Program-made: the position numbers and the translations under genes | Notes under the pieces: model-generated | What the model saw: only the letters and a program-made list of their open reading frames with translations | Told to the model about the DNA's origin: nothing | Databases searched by the model: none | In this document: positions 46,131 to 54,647 of the stretch, in pieces | Layout: each line of letters opens with the position of its first letter | How positions within the stretch are numbered: the first letter of the stretch is position 1 | Assembly (NCBI GenBank): GCA_039961675.1 | Contig: JABRWC010000039.1 | Location: 19,070 to 83,069 of the forward strand | Direction: 5' to 3' | DNA: 64,000 nucleotides | Source of the DNA: JABRWC01 sp039961675 | Lineage (GTDB): Bacteria; Planctomycetota; Phycisphaerae; UBA1845; Fen-1342

Positions 46131-46417
46131 CGCTGCGGGAGTTGCTGGAAATGGCCCGCGAGCGCCAGCGGGCCGAGTGGTCGCGGACGGCGTCGCTGCT
46201 GGCGCTGCTGGCCAGCGTGCACCGCGACCCGAAGAAGCGGCGCCGGCCGTACAGCGCCGCGGAATGGAACCCGTACGCGACCGACGAGGATCGGCTCGCT
46301 GCGGAGGACGTGGAGACGGATACGAATTCGGGACTGGCGCTGCTCGGGACATTCCTGCATGGCGTCGCCGCGGGGCGGCAAACGCGAAAGGAGAAGGGTG
46401 ATGGTGCTGACGGGTAG
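46061..46417 (+). CDS. GT-like frameshift extension of the tail chaperone
   Basis: In the -1 frame the sequence reads SAADVWRLIYHCLGVLGLEARELTLRELLEMARERQRAEW...LLALLASVHRDPKKRRRPYSAAEWNPYATDEDR, a clear helical domain with no start codon near its beginning. It should be made by -1 frameshifting from the 45612 gene around 46040-46066. I see no classical slippery heptamer exactly there. T TTT TTC, in frame, occurs at 45896-45902 but is about 150 nt too early. A single-base error or indel is the alternative. Its end overlaps the next gene. Confidence 0.6.
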   Translation, partial: SAADVWRLIYHCLGVLGLEARELTLRELLEMARERQRAEWSRTASLLALLASVHRDPKKRRRPYSAAEWNPYATDEDRLAAEDVETDTNSGLALLGTFLHGVAAGRQTRKEKGDGADG

Positions 46418-47087
46418 GTGCAGTCTGCGGTGCGTGCGGCTGGCCCTCGCGGCCGCCGCGTTCCTGCTCGCGGGCTGCGAGCAGCGCACGGATTCGATGG
46501 TGGACCAGCCGGCGCGGAGCGTGCAGGCGCCGGACACCGACCAGGCCCAGCAGGACAAGGTCGAGACCGTGAACGAGTTCTACGTAAACGCGTGGAACGC
46601 GCCCGGCTCCGGGCATGAACCGCCGCCGGCGGCGCAACCGGAGAGCGACCCCTCGGGCGGCATGCCCTCACAGGCTGAACTCGCCGCGAACGACGGCGGG
46701 CTGGCGGCGCGCGACACGCGCGCCGGGTACAACCAGATCCTCGTGTTCAACGTCGACACCGGATCGACGAAGGGCACGAGCCAGAGCGCTTCGGGGAGCG
46801 GCGCGACCGGCCTGACCAACCAGCCGGGCAGCACGGTGACGCAGACGCCGACGCAGGAGCCGCGCGCGACCGTGAGCGGGTCGCTCGGGTTTGCGATGCC
46901 GGGCGGCATCGCGTCCCCGCAGGCCTCCGCGGCCGCCGAAGGCGGCACGCTCAGCGGCGTGACGCAGGACCAGCAGCACCGGTTGCTGACCGCCTGGCAG
47001 CGCGGCCTGGAGAGCGGGAATTTCGGGGAGTACTTCCGGCTGATCGAGGCGATCTTCGGCCGGCCGGCGAGCCAGCCCGCTCCGTAA
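46401..47087 (+). CDS. Phage-encoded lipoprotein, 228 aa
   Basis: AAGGAG lies 8 nt before ATG 46401, inside the end of the frameshift extension. A lipobox is clear (LALAAAAFLLAGC, lipidated Cys at about residue 26). The mature part is Ser/Gly/Gln-rich and disordered, with a helical end (QDQQHRLLTAWQRGLESGNFGEYFRLIEAIFG). Encoded between chaperone and holin, it could be an outer-membrane spanin, a superinfection-exclusion factor or a lysogenic surface antigen. No family is recognised. Confidence 0.65.
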   Translation: MVLTGRCSLRCVRLALAAAAFLLAGCEQRTDSMVDQPARSVQAPDTDQAQQDKVETVNEFYVNAWNAPGSGHEPPPAAQPESDPSGGMPSQAELAANDGGLAARDTRAGYNQILVFNVDTGSTKGTSQSASGSGATGLTNQPGSTVTQTPTQEPRATVSGSLGFAMPGGIASPQASAAAEGGTLSGVTQDQQHRLLTAWQRGLESGNFGEYFRLIEAIFGRPASQPAP

Positions 47088-47141
47088 GAATGCCACAAGA
47101 TTGCCATAGTTACGCGCTCCGGGACGTCGGGGAGGCGAATC

Positions 47142-47330
47142 GTGGCGGCCAACGTGGACATGAGCCACAGCGTGCTGGTCGGCCCGCGGGCCGAGGTCCT
47201 GGCGCTGCTGCGCGAGCTGATCGCGCTGGGCGGGAACATCGACCTGAGCCGCACGCGGGTGGTGATCGCGGAGGGCGAGCAGTTGCTCGGCGCGCTGCGC
47301 GAGGCGCTGAAGACGCCGCGCAAGCGGTGA
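47142..47330 (+). CDS. Small protein, 62 aa
   Basis: GTG 47142 has GGGAGG 6 nt upstream. VDMSHSVLVGPRAEVLALLRELIALGGNIDLSRTRVVIAEGEQLLGALREAL is a compact alpha-beta or helical peptide. The TGA overlaps the next ATG. It lies between the lipoprotein and holin-like genes, so a lysis-module role is possible. Confidence 0.5.
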   Translation: MAANVDMSHSVLVGPRAEVLALLRELIALGGNIDLSRTRVVIAEGEQLLGALREALKTPRKR

Positions 47331-47400
47331 TGAGCGGTGAAGAACGGTGCAACCTGGTGCAACCTGGTGCGAAGTGGTGCAGCAGGATGCGAGGCGGTGA
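47326..47400 (+). repeat. GGTG array with exact 10-bp period
   Basis: GGTGA or GGTGC recurs at 47326, 47336, 47346, 47356, 47366, 47376 and 47396, with a degenerate unit (GATGC) at 47386, every 10 bp without drift. Two adjacent units are identical (CTGGTGCAAC). The spacing equals about one DNA turn, so all units face the same side of the helix. The array spans the end of the 62-aa gene and the start of the next frame. Confidence 0.65.
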
Positions 47401-47557
47401 CGGTTACGGGCGGCTCTGGCGACGGGCCTGTTACGGGCTGCACGGGGTGATGCGCCGGCCGGGCCGGGCCGCGGGCGAATTCTGCTGGTCGCGCCGCTCG
47501 CGTCTGCGTTTCGCCGCCGCGCCGCTGCTGCGGCACCGAGTAAAGGGGCGGTGGTGA
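47330..47557 (+). CDS. Possible basic protein, 75 aa
   Basis: ATG 47330 overlaps the previous stop, and its TGA overlaps the holin ATG (47557), which favours a real gene. However, the N-terminal third is encoded by the 10-bp GGTG array, and the rest is very Arg-rich (RRACYGLHGVMRRPGRAAGEFCW), which can also arise by chance in GC-rich DNA. No family is recognised. Confidence 0.35.
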   Translation: MSGEERCNLVQPGAKWCSRMRGGDGYGRLWRRACYGLHGVMRRPGRAAGEFCWSRRSRLRFAAAPLLRHRVKGRW

Positions 47558-47784
47558 TGGACAGTCCAGGGGAGCAACAGGGTTCGCCGCCGGCGGCGGG
47601 CTGGAGCCGCTGGCTCTGGCCGCTGCGGAGCCGGAAGGTCCAGATCGCGATCGCGACCATCGTGACGGCCTGGCTGGCTCAGGCCGGTCTCGCGGTCTCG
47701 GAAGAGACCGTCGTGACGATCCTGGGCGTGGGCGTGGCGCTGATCCTGGGGATCGCGCACGAGGACGCGGGCAAGCGGGCATGA
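47557..47784 (+). CDS. Holin-like membrane protein, 75 aa
   Basis: The product has two hydrophobic segments, VQIAIATIVTAWLAQAGLAV and VVTILGVGVALILGIAHEDA, after a Pro/Ser-rich start, and a short charged C-terminus (HEDAGKRA). This fits a small holin that permeabilises the inner membrane for lysis. ATG 47557 overlaps the preceding TGA, and the stop overlaps the next ATG. No endolysin was recognised beside it. Confidence 0.6.
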   Translation: MDSPGEQQGSPPAAGWSRWLWPLRSRKVQIAIATIVTAWLAQAGLAVSEETVVTILGVGVALILGIAHEDAGKRA

Positions 47785-48233
47785 TGAAGTTCGACCTGCG
47801 GATGGCGCGGGCGGCGTTCTTCGATCGGGCGGCCGTGCAGCGGGCGGTCGATCGCGGGAAACAGCGCGCGCTGTCGAAGTGCGGCGCGTTCGTCCGCACA
47901 ACGGCCCGCGGGCTGATCCGCCAGCGCCCGGGGATCTCGCGCTGGGGCCAGCCCCCGCATACGCATGGGCAGCGGCTGCTGAAGCGCTTCATCCTGTTTG
48001 CATTCGACCGCGCGTCGGATTCGGTCGTGATCGGTCCGGTGAAGCTGGCCAAGCCGGGGCAGGCGACACACGCACTGGAATTCGGCGGGCCGTCGGTCCG
48101 GCTGAAGCGCGGCAGGCTGGGGCGCGTGCGCCGGCAGCGGATCACGATCCATCGCCGGCCGTACATGGCGCCGGCGCTGGCCAGGAACTTGCGGCAGATT
48201 CCCGAGGCCTTCCGGGCCTCGGTGAGCGGGTGA
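47781..48233 (+). CDS. Minor tail / virion morphogenesis protein, 150 aa
   Basis: ATG 47781 (or 47784) overlaps the holin-like stop. The sequence RALSKCGAFVRTTARGLIRQRPGISRWGQPPHTHGQRLLKRFILFAFDRASDSVVIGPVKL...RRPYMAPALARNLRQIPE has the look of HK97 gp10-like or Mu virion-morphogenesis tail-completion proteins: N-terminal helices, a disordered Pro/His segment, then beta strands and a RPYMxPAL end. It directly precedes the tape-measure gene. Confidence 0.65.
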   Translation: MMKFDLRMARAAFFDRAAVQRAVDRGKQRALSKCGAFVRTTARGLIRQRPGISRWGQPPHTHGQRLLKRFILFAFDRASDSVVIGPVKLAKPGQATHALEFGGPSVRLKRGRLGRVRRQRITIHRRPYMAPALARNLRQIPEAFRASVSG

Positions 48234-48237
48234 GAAT

Positions 48238-50607
48238 ATGGCGGGCGCCAGGGCGATCGAGGCCGGCCGTGCGGTGGTGCGGATCAGCGCCACCGATACC
48301 CAACTCCAGGCGGCGCTGCGGCGGGCCCAGGCGCGAATGGCGGCGTTCGGCGCCAGCGTGCAATCCGTCGGGCGCAAGCTCTTTCTTGCCGGCGGCGCCG
48401 CACTCGCGCCGCTGGGAATCGGGAGCAAGCAATTCGCGGACTTCGAGCAGGAGATGGCCCGCGTCAAGGCGCTCACGAACGCTTCCGGGGCCGCGTTCGA
48501 ATCGCTCAGCAACGAGGCCCGCCGGCTCGGCGCCCAGACCGTGTTCACTGCCACGCAGGCGGCCGAAGCCATGTCATTCTTCGCGCTGGCGGGCTTCTCG
48601 GTCGATTCGATCCTGAAGGCCACCGCGCCCACGCTGAACCTGGCGGCCGCCGGGCAGATGGACGTCGCCTCGGCCGCTGACATCGCGGCGAAGATCATGG
48701 CCGGGATGGGCGTGTCCGCCTCGGACGTCGGCTACGCCCTGGACGTGCTCACCAAGGCGATGACCACCGCCAACACGGACCTGCGCCAGATCGGCGACGC
48801 GTTCAAGTACTTGGGTCCGGTGGCCAAGGCGGCAGGCTTGTCGCTCGAAGAGACGACGGCGGCGATCCAGATCCTGAGCAACGCCGGCATCCAGGCCGAC
48901 ATGGCGGGCACGACGCTGCGCGGGGCGATCCTCTCGCTGACTCAGCCGAGCGCGGAGGCCAAGAAGAAGCTCGCCGAGCTGGGCGTCTCGACCATGGACT
49001 CGGCCGGGAACTTCCGCGGGCTGGCGGACATCATCGACGATATGAACGCCGGTCTGGCAGGGATGGGCAGCGGGAAGCGCCTGGAGGCGATCGGCACGAT
49101 CTTCGACGCACGGCAGGCGGCCGGTTTCGCGGAACTGCTGACGCAGGGAGGCGAGCGGCTGCGCCAATTCACGGCCGCACTCGGCTCGGCCGGCGGGACC
49201 GCCGAGCGGATCGCCCAGACGCAACTCAACACGCTGACCGGTACGACGGTCATTCTCACGAGTGCCCTGGAAGGGCTGGGCATCAGCGTCGGCGAGGCGT
49301 TCAGCGGCGTCCTGCGCGTGGCGATCGGCCAGGTAACGAAGTTCGTCAACGCGCTCAACCAGTGGGTGCGGGCGAACCCGGACCTGGTGTTCATGATCGG
49401 GGCCGCGGCCGCGGCGACGGCGGCGCTGGGCGCGGCGTTGATCGGCGTGGGCGTGTTCATGCACGTCGCCGCGTTCGCGACCGGTGTCCTGGGCGCCGCG
49501 GTATCCGCGGTCGCAATCGCGTTCAAGGCGGCGCTGGCGGTGATGGTGGCGCTGCCCTCGATCACGGGCGGATTCCTGATCCTGCTGGGCGGTCTCGGCG
49601 CCGAAATGGCGATGCAGGCCAACCTGTTCTCGCGCGCAGCGGCGTTCATCGGCGAAGCCTTCGCCAATCTTCGCGACTTCGTCGGCAAGGTGCTGGGCGG
49701 CATCCGTGACGCGCTGGTCGCCGGCGACATGGAAACGGCAGGCGAAGTGCTATTCGCCGGGCTGGGCGTGGTGTGGGCGAAGGGCGTGGCGGTCCTGCGG
49801 GAGACCTGGGAGAACCTGAAGTCCTGGTTCATCCGAACCGCCTATGAAATCTGGTACGGCGCGCTGCAAGGCGCGCAGTGGGTCTGGCACCAGCTCGAAA
49901 CCACCTGGTGGGACGTCGTGGCTGGACTTGCGCGGGCATGGGTCTGGTTCACGTCCGGCATGCAGCACGCCTGGAACGCGATCCAGAACTGGCTCCAGCA
50001 CCGCTGGTTCGACCTGATGGAGCTGTTCGGCGAACTGACGCCGGAGCAGGCGCAGATCGCGCGCGACTTCGCGGACGACGAGTTCGCGGACCTGAGCCGC
50101 GACATCGATCAGGGCGAGCAGCAGGCACAGGCGGACATCGACCGGCGCCGCCGCGAACGGGCGCTTGACGCCGAGAAGATCCATCGCGAGATGATGGAGC
50201 GGCTCCAGGCCGACCTGGAGGCCGCGCAGCAAGCCGTCGCCACCGGCGCTTCCGCGCAGCTCGAAACCGCCCGCAAGAAGCTCGCCGACGCGCAGCAGCG
50301 GTTGGCCGAGGCGATCGCGAAGGCCGGTGCGGCGCGGCAGCGGGCCGAAGCGGACGAGCAGCAGAAAAGGGCGTTCGCGGACGCCGGTGGCCAGGCCCAG
50401 GCGGGCGTGATGGCGGCGCTGCGGACGACTTCGGCCGCCACGTTCAACCCGGCGGCGATCTTCGGCATCACGGGCGGCGGACCGCAGCGGCGGCTGGACG
50501 AGCTGACCAAGGAGGCGCGGATCGCCGCCTGGCAGCGCACGCGCATGCTGGTGCGGCTCAATGAGACGGCCGCGGCCTTAGCGGAAATCGTTGGTCGCCT
50601 CGCTTGA
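48238..50607 (+). CDS. Tail tape-measure protein
   Basis: A 789-aa protein of the TP901 tape-measure family, which sets tail length and forms the tail-lumen core. The conserved core EQEMARVKALTNASGAAFESLSNEARRLGAQTVFTATQAAEAMSFFALAGF, then DIAAKIMAGMGVSASDVGYALDVLTKAMTTANTDLRQIGDAFKYLGPVAKAAGLSLEETTAAIQIL, is unmistakable. Hydrophobic segments occur at about residues 380-460 and a long coiled coil at 615-720. This length would predict a short-to-medium tail. Confidence 0.93.
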   Translation: MAGARAIEAGRAVVRISATDTQLQAALRRAQARMAAFGASVQSVGRKLFLAGGAALAPLGIGSKQFADFEQEMARVKALTNASGAAFESLSNEARRLGAQTVFTATQAAEAMSFFALAGFSVDSILKATAPTLNLAAAGQMDVASAADIAAKIMAGMGVSASDVGYALDVLTKAMTTANTDLRQIGDAFKYLGPVAKAAGLSLEETTAAIQILSNAGIQADMAGTTLRGAILSLTQPSAEAKKKLAELGVSTMDSAGNFRGLADIIDDMNAGLAGMGSGKRLEAIGTIFDARQAAGFAELLTQGGERLRQFTAALGSAGGTAERIAQTQLNTLTGTTVILTSALEGLGISVGEAFSGVLRVAIGQVTKFVNALNQWVRANPDLVFMIGAAAAATAALGAALIGVGVFMHVAAFATGVLGAAVSAVAIAFKAALAVMVALPSITGGFLILLGGLGAEMAMQANLFSRAAAFIGEAFANLRDFVGKVLGGIRDALVAGDMETAGEVLFAGLGVVWAKGVAVLRETWENLKSWFIRTAYEIWYGALQGAQWVWHQLETTWWDVVAGLARAWVWFTSGMQHAWNAIQNWLQHRWFDLMELFGELTPEQAQIARDFADDEFADLSRDIDQGEQQAQADIDRRRRERALDAEKIHREMMERLQADLEAAQQAVATGASAQLETARKKLADAQQRLAEAIAKAGAARQRAEADEQQKRAFADAGGQAQAGVMAALRTTSAATFNPAAIFGITGGGPQRRLDELTKEARIAAWQRTRMLVRLNETAAALAEIVGRLA

Positions 50608-50617
50608 GGAGAAGAAC

Positions 50618-51007
50618 GTGAACTTCATGCGCGACACGATCGTGATCGAGACCGATGCGTCCGGGTCGGGGAAAGGCTTCCTGACGTTCACCCCGGGCGC
50701 CGTGCCCTGGTCGCTGCACTACATCCCGGACCCGGCCGCGACGCAGTATGGCGGGTCGTTCAGTGTCGTGGTCACAGGGGCCGAGACCGGGAAGCCTCTG
50801 ATGGACCGGACTGGCCAGGACGGCGCCGTTCGGTTCGATCACTACTTCAGCGTCGACCAGCACGACGAGATCGGCCTGGCGACCGGCGCGCGGACGCGCG
50901 CGGCGCTGGTGAACGAGAAGATCAAAATCTCCGTAAGCGGCGCCGGGGACGGGAAGCGCGGGACGTTCCACGTCGAATTGTTTGGCGACATTGTCGCCCC
51001 GAACTGA
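50618..51007 (+). CDS. Tail protein after tape measure, 129 aa
   Basis: GTG 50618, with GAGGAG 6 nt upstream, is preferred over the frame's earlier ATG. The beta-rich sequence (DTIVIETDASGSGKGFLTFTPGAVPWSLHYIPDPAATQYGGSFSVVVTG...HVELFGDIVAP) resembles small distal-tail or baseplate proteins. No specific family is recognised. Confidence 0.55.
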   Translation: MNFMRDTIVIETDASGSGKGFLTFTPGAVPWSLHYIPDPAATQYGGSFSVVVTGAETGKPLMDRTGQDGAVRFDHYFSVDQHDEIGLATGARTRAALVNEKIKISVSGAGDGKRGTFHVELFGDIVAPN

Positions 51008-51033
51008 GCTCGGCCGGGGGAGTCATTGGCGCC

Positions 51034-51876
51034 ATGGCGGCGACAATCACCGAGCACGTGGCCTCGCGCAGCTTCTACACCGGGCGCAACCCGTCCGCGG
51101 AGCTGATCTACACGGTCCGCGGGACGAACGACGAGTCCGAGGTGTATTCGCTGCTGGCGGCCACGTCGCCGGTTACGTTCGCGCCCTGGGGCAGCGAGCT
51201 GGTGACGCTGCCGCGCGAGTCGCTGCTGGCGGAGCCCGGCGGCGACCAGCTCTGGCACTGCCGCGTGCGCTACGGCACGGGATCGTTGCCAACGGACAGC
51301 AGCGAGTTCAGCTTCGACACGACCGGCGGAAACGAGCACGTCATCCACGCGCGGGCGACGGTCTCTGAGTCGTACGCGCCCGGGATCCTCGCCTGGAACC
51401 ACCACAAGCTGATCGGCGTCAACGGCGACAACGTGGAGGGGATCGACATCGTCGTCCCGGTCTACACCTTCGCGGAGACGCACTACAAGGCTGAGAGCTT
51501 CGTCGACACCGCGTACAAGGGCGTGGTCTATGGACTCACGGGACGTGTAAACGACGCAACGTTCCGCGGGTTGGCCGCGGGCGAGTGCCTCTTCCTTGGG
51601 GTTTACGGCTCAAAGCGCGCGAAGGGTGATTGGGAGCTGACCTACCGTTTCTCGGCCAGCCCGAACGTCGCCGATATCCCCATCGGCGAGCACCCTACGA
51701 ACCCGGGGCAGCCGCTCTTCACGGTCCCGGCAAAGAAGGGCTGGGAGATCATCCATTTTGCGATCGCCGACGACGAGGACGCCGACGGGCATAAGCTGAT
51801 CAAGAAGCCGATCGCCGCATTCGTCGAGCAGTTGTACCTGGAGGGCGATTTCAGCGCCCTCGGAATCGGGAGCTGA
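51034..51876 (+). CDS. Tail-tip structural protein, 280 aa
   Basis: A beta-rich protein (SRSFYTGRNPSAELIYTVRGTNDESEVYSLLAATSPVTFAPWGSELVTLPRES...FSFDTTGGNEHVIHA...GDWELTYRFSASPNVADIPIGEH). The arrangement of the last part resembles a tail-hub or distal-tail beta sandwich. It lies between two other tail genes with 1-26 bp gaps. Confidence 0.6.
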   Translation: MAATITEHVASRSFYTGRNPSAELIYTVRGTNDESEVYSLLAATSPVTFAPWGSELVTLPRESLLAEPGGDQLWHCRVRYGTGSLPTDSSEFSFDTTGGNEHVIHARATVSESYAPGILAWNHHKLIGVNGDNVEGIDIVVPVYTFAETHYKAESFVDTAYKGVVYGLTGRVNDATFRGLAAGECLFLGVYGSKRAKGDWELTYRFSASPNVADIPIGEHPTNPGQPLFTVPAKKGWEIIHFAIADDEDADGHKLIKKPIAAFVEQLYLEGDFSALGIGS

Positions 51877-51877
51877 C

Positions 51878-53743
51878 GTGCCGGCAAACCCGTTCCAGAA
51901 ACGATCCCCGTCCGGCCGGGTCGCCGTGCCCAGCGTCCAGGCGCATAACGCGATGCTGGACGCTGCCCAACGCGCCGCGATGGGCGTGCACGACCGGCGG
52001 CGCGGATCGCTCATACGCGCGGCCGGTGGCGTCGTGCTCGTGAAAAACGACACGGACCAGACCGTACCGCGCTTCGGCGTGCTGGCGATCGATGGGCCGA
52101 TCGTTCATCCGGCCGACAACGAGCTGGAATTCAAGCAGCGGATCGCAATCCGCGGCGTCGTGCCCGACGTCCAGCACGCCGGCGGGCGCTGCGCGGTGCT
52201 GCTCGAGCCGCTGGCCGCCGGGCGGATCGGCCGTGCGATCATCGACGGCGTGGTCCAGACGCGCGTGACGATCCTTGACCCGACGCACGCGTTCGCCGAC
52301 GTGGCGCCGGGCGCGACGGATCACCTGCAGAGCGGGACGTCCGGTCCGGGACAAATCCTGTTCGCCTCGGAGACCAGCGGCACGGCCTGGGCGCTGGTCC
52401 GTCTGGGACCCGGCTCGGCCGCGGGAGTCGGCGTACTGCTTGCGCGGATCGCCGCCTACGCGGCCGATGGGACCTATTACGTTGGCTACCTGCTCGACGC
52501 CTCGGGTCAGACGACCGGCGACCTGGTCGACATCGTCCCGGTGAACCTCTGGCCAGAGGGCGAGGACCTGCGCAACTGCATCCCGCGCTGGGGTCCGGGC
52601 CTCGGCCCGCGGTCGGTCCTGCGCGTGGAGCGCCAGCAGCGCGATGTAGACGGCACGGGCGTCGCGGAGCATATCGTCACCGAGGTCCCGTTCCTCGCGG
52701 CGTGCAATCCAGCCGCCGCGGGTGACCTGTCGATCGATTCGGAGTTCATGGACTTCGGCGACGTCGAGGTCGGCGACACGCCGACGGACGATTTCACCCT
52801 CACCAACAACGGTGCGTCGAACATTGACTACGATGCGGCGATCTCGGACCTGCGCGGCGTCAACCCATTCACGATCACCGCCGGCGCCAGCGGGACGATC
52901 ACGCCGAGCGGCACCGCGAACGTGACGGTCGAGTTCGCTCCGGTCGCGCGCGGGGAGTTCGCGGCGCACTGCACGGTGACCGCGGGGACGCAGACGATCG
53001 TGGCGACCGTCCGCGGGCGCGGCATCGCTACAGAGCTCCAGATCACGCCGTCTCCGCTGGACTTCGGCGTGGTGCAGAACGGCGCGCAAAAGACATTGAC
53101 GCTCACGGTCACGAACGTAGGCGAGGTCTCGGCTGGCGTTACCGCGGCGCTGGAGGACGGCGATCCGGCGCTGTGGCTGCTGGAATCGCCCTGGAACCCG
53201 TCGCTGGCCCAGGACCAGAGCGCGACGTTCGACGTCACGTTCGACGCCCCGGAGACCGGCACAGGCCTGCAATCGGGCGTCGTGCGGTTCACGGCCGGCG
53301 GCGTTGACTACGACGTGATCGTGCGGGCGACCGTGGTCGACAGCGACGTGACGATCACGCCACTCGATCCCACGGTGCAGTACGTGCCCCCGTCGCCAGG
53401 GCACTGCCGTTTCCGCATCCAGAACAACGGCACAGCCTCGGCCGACGTGGCGATCTCGATCTTCCGGATCGTGCCGTTTTGGTTTTGCTTCGCCCTCGAC
53501 GATGCGGCGGTCACCGTGCCGGCGAGCGAATACCGCGACGTGATGGTGTATGTGAACGAGGAGGGGTTGGACCCGCCGACGGAGTGCGACGAGGTGCCAT
53601 GCGGGCCGAGCCTCAAGACATACAAGGTCCGCGTCCACTTCGATGTGAATTCCGGCGCGGCGACGCACGACCGCGAGTTCACGGTGATGTTCTCCTTGGC
53701 GTGCCCGCAGGAGCCGGCGGGACCGCCGGGACCCCCGACATAG
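51878..53743 (+). CDS. Tail-tip protein with ASH/DUF1573-like Ig repeats
   Basis: GTG 51878 begins a 621-aa protein. Residues 1-280 are phage-tail-like. From about 285 three Ig-like repeats of the ASH/DUF1573 type follow: MDFGDVEVGDTPTDDFTLTNNG...TVEFAPVARGEF, LDFGVVQNGAQKTLTLTVTNVG...DVTFDAPETG, and a third, less regular one with VQYVPPSPGHCRFRIQNNGTASADV. The end is collagen-like (GPPGPPT). Such surface-binding Ig modules in a tail tip suggest host-surface recognition. Confidence 0.7.
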   Translation: MPANPFQKRSPSGRVAVPSVQAHNAMLDAAQRAAMGVHDRRRGSLIRAAGGVVLVKNDTDQTVPRFGVLAIDGPIVHPADNELEFKQRIAIRGVVPDVQHAGGRCAVLLEPLAAGRIGRAIIDGVVQTRVTILDPTHAFADVAPGATDHLQSGTSGPGQILFASETSGTAWALVRLGPGSAAGVGVLLARIAAYAADGTYYVGYLLDASGQTTGDLVDIVPVNLWPEGEDLRNCIPRWGPGLGPRSVLRVERQQRDVDGTGVAEHIVTEVPFLAACNPAAAGDLSIDSEFMDFGDVEVGDTPTDDFTLTNNGASNIDYDAAISDLRGVNPFTITAGASGTITPSGTANVTVEFAPVARGEFAAHCTVTAGTQTIVATVRGRGIATELQITPSPLDFGVVQNGAQKTLTLTVTNVGEVSAGVTAALEDGDPALWLLESPWNPSLAQDQSATFDVTFDAPETGTGLQSGVVRFTAGGVDYDVIVRATVVDSDVTITPLDPTVQYVPPSPGHCRFRIQNNGTASADVAISIFRIVPFWFCFALDDAAVTVPASEYRDVMVYVNEEGLDPPTECDEVPCGPSLKTYKVRVHFDVNSGAATHDREFTVMFSLACPQEPAGPPGPPT

Positions 53744-53752
53744 GGGAACGCT

Positions 53753-54307
53753 GTGGCCGACGATCGCATACGCCTCTGCCCGGATGGAGCGGCCATCCTG
53801 CTGTGCGCAGACAACTCTCGGATCATGCTCTGCGAACAGGAGGTGGAGTGCGAGGGCATTCCCGATTGGCTGAGCGCGTGGCCGGCGAGCGTGTCGGTAT
53901 CGGTTTCCGGATCGGGCATGTGTCCAGAGGCGGTCTGCACGTCGTCGCTCGACGGGACTTACGAGTGCACCCTGGAGAGCTGTTTCGACCTGGCGGGCGG
54001 CGGATTGCCGGTACGTGGAAAGACCTGGACGCTCGACGCGCCGGGCGGGGAACCGCCGTGGATCATAGCGGTGGTGTCGATCGGCGAGTGGTACGACGGT
54101 CCCAACGTCGGCCATGGATTCGCATACGCATCGGTCTTCGGCTACCCGGACGACGATTGCGGCGAGTTCCAGCAACTTGATTTTGTGCGATTGGTCTGCG
54201 ATGCACTGGGCGACCTCGAGGACATCGCCGGAGACCCGGGGACGGAGGTCTGTGACGGAGACAACTTTGTGCAGGTGGTCGGTGGACAAGCAACCATCAC
54301 AGTCTGA
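53753..54307 (+). CDS. Cys-rich tail-tip protein, 184 aa
   Basis: GTG 53753, 9 bp after the Ig-repeat gene, encodes ADDRIRLCPDGAAILLCADNSRIMLCEQEVECEG..., with a dozen cysteines and short beta strands. The opening RLCPDGAAILLC resembles segments at the ends of tail-fibre genes in planctomycete prophages. It may be a disulfide-stabilised tip protein. No family is recognised. Confidence 0.55.
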   Translation: MADDRIRLCPDGAAILLCADNSRIMLCEQEVECEGIPDWLSAWPASVSVSVSGSGMCPEAVCTSSLDGTYECTLESCFDLAGGGLPVRGKTWTLDAPGGEPPWIIAVVSIGEWYDGPNVGHGFAYASVFGYPDDDCGEFQQLDFVRLVCDALGDLEDIAGDPGTEVCDGDNFVQVVGGQATITV

Positions 54308-54647
54308 CCTGCGCGCATTGGCGCGCACCGCACACCGCACGATCGTGGAGGCCTACCTTCCGGCGCGGCGCAGGCCGAATCGCAAGACGAGTGAGCCACG
54401 TGCAGTCGCAGCGACACGCCACGCCGAGCGGCAGCGCCGCCTGGCAATCTGCGAGGATTGTCCCGAATCGCGCGCCCTGGCCGGCGACGCGCCCGGCTGC
54501 CGGCTGGTGACCTGTCACGGATGCAATCGGCCCGGTTCGCCGTCGCCCCGGCGATTGTCTGAGCTGCTCTCCTCGGTCGCGGGCCAGTGTCCACACCCGG
54601 ACGGCGATCGATGGTCGATCCGCGCACGAACGGAGGTGCCACCTTGA
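54282..54647 (+). CDS. Cys-rich zinc-binding-like tail protein, 121 aa
   Basis: GTG 54282, overlapping the previous gene by 26 nt, is the only start giving a protein-like N-terminus. A Cys-rich segment, RLAICEDCPESRALAGDAPGCRLVTCHGC...GQCPHPDGDRW, looks like a rubredoxin-type or DUF6171-type metal site. It is commonly the last or near-last gene of planctomycete-type tail modules. The stop overlaps the next gene's TTG. Confidence 0.55.
   Translation: MDKQPSQSDLRALARTAHRTIVEAYLPARRRPNRKTSEPRAVAATRHAERQRRLAICEDCPESRALAGDAPGCRLVTCHGCNRPGSPSPRRLSELLSSVAGQCPHPDGDRWSIRARTEVPP

Noticed and set aside
47326..47400. Possible CRISPR array
   Set aside because: The repeats are only about 6 bp with a 10-bp period and no spacers; no cas genes are present anywhere in the window.
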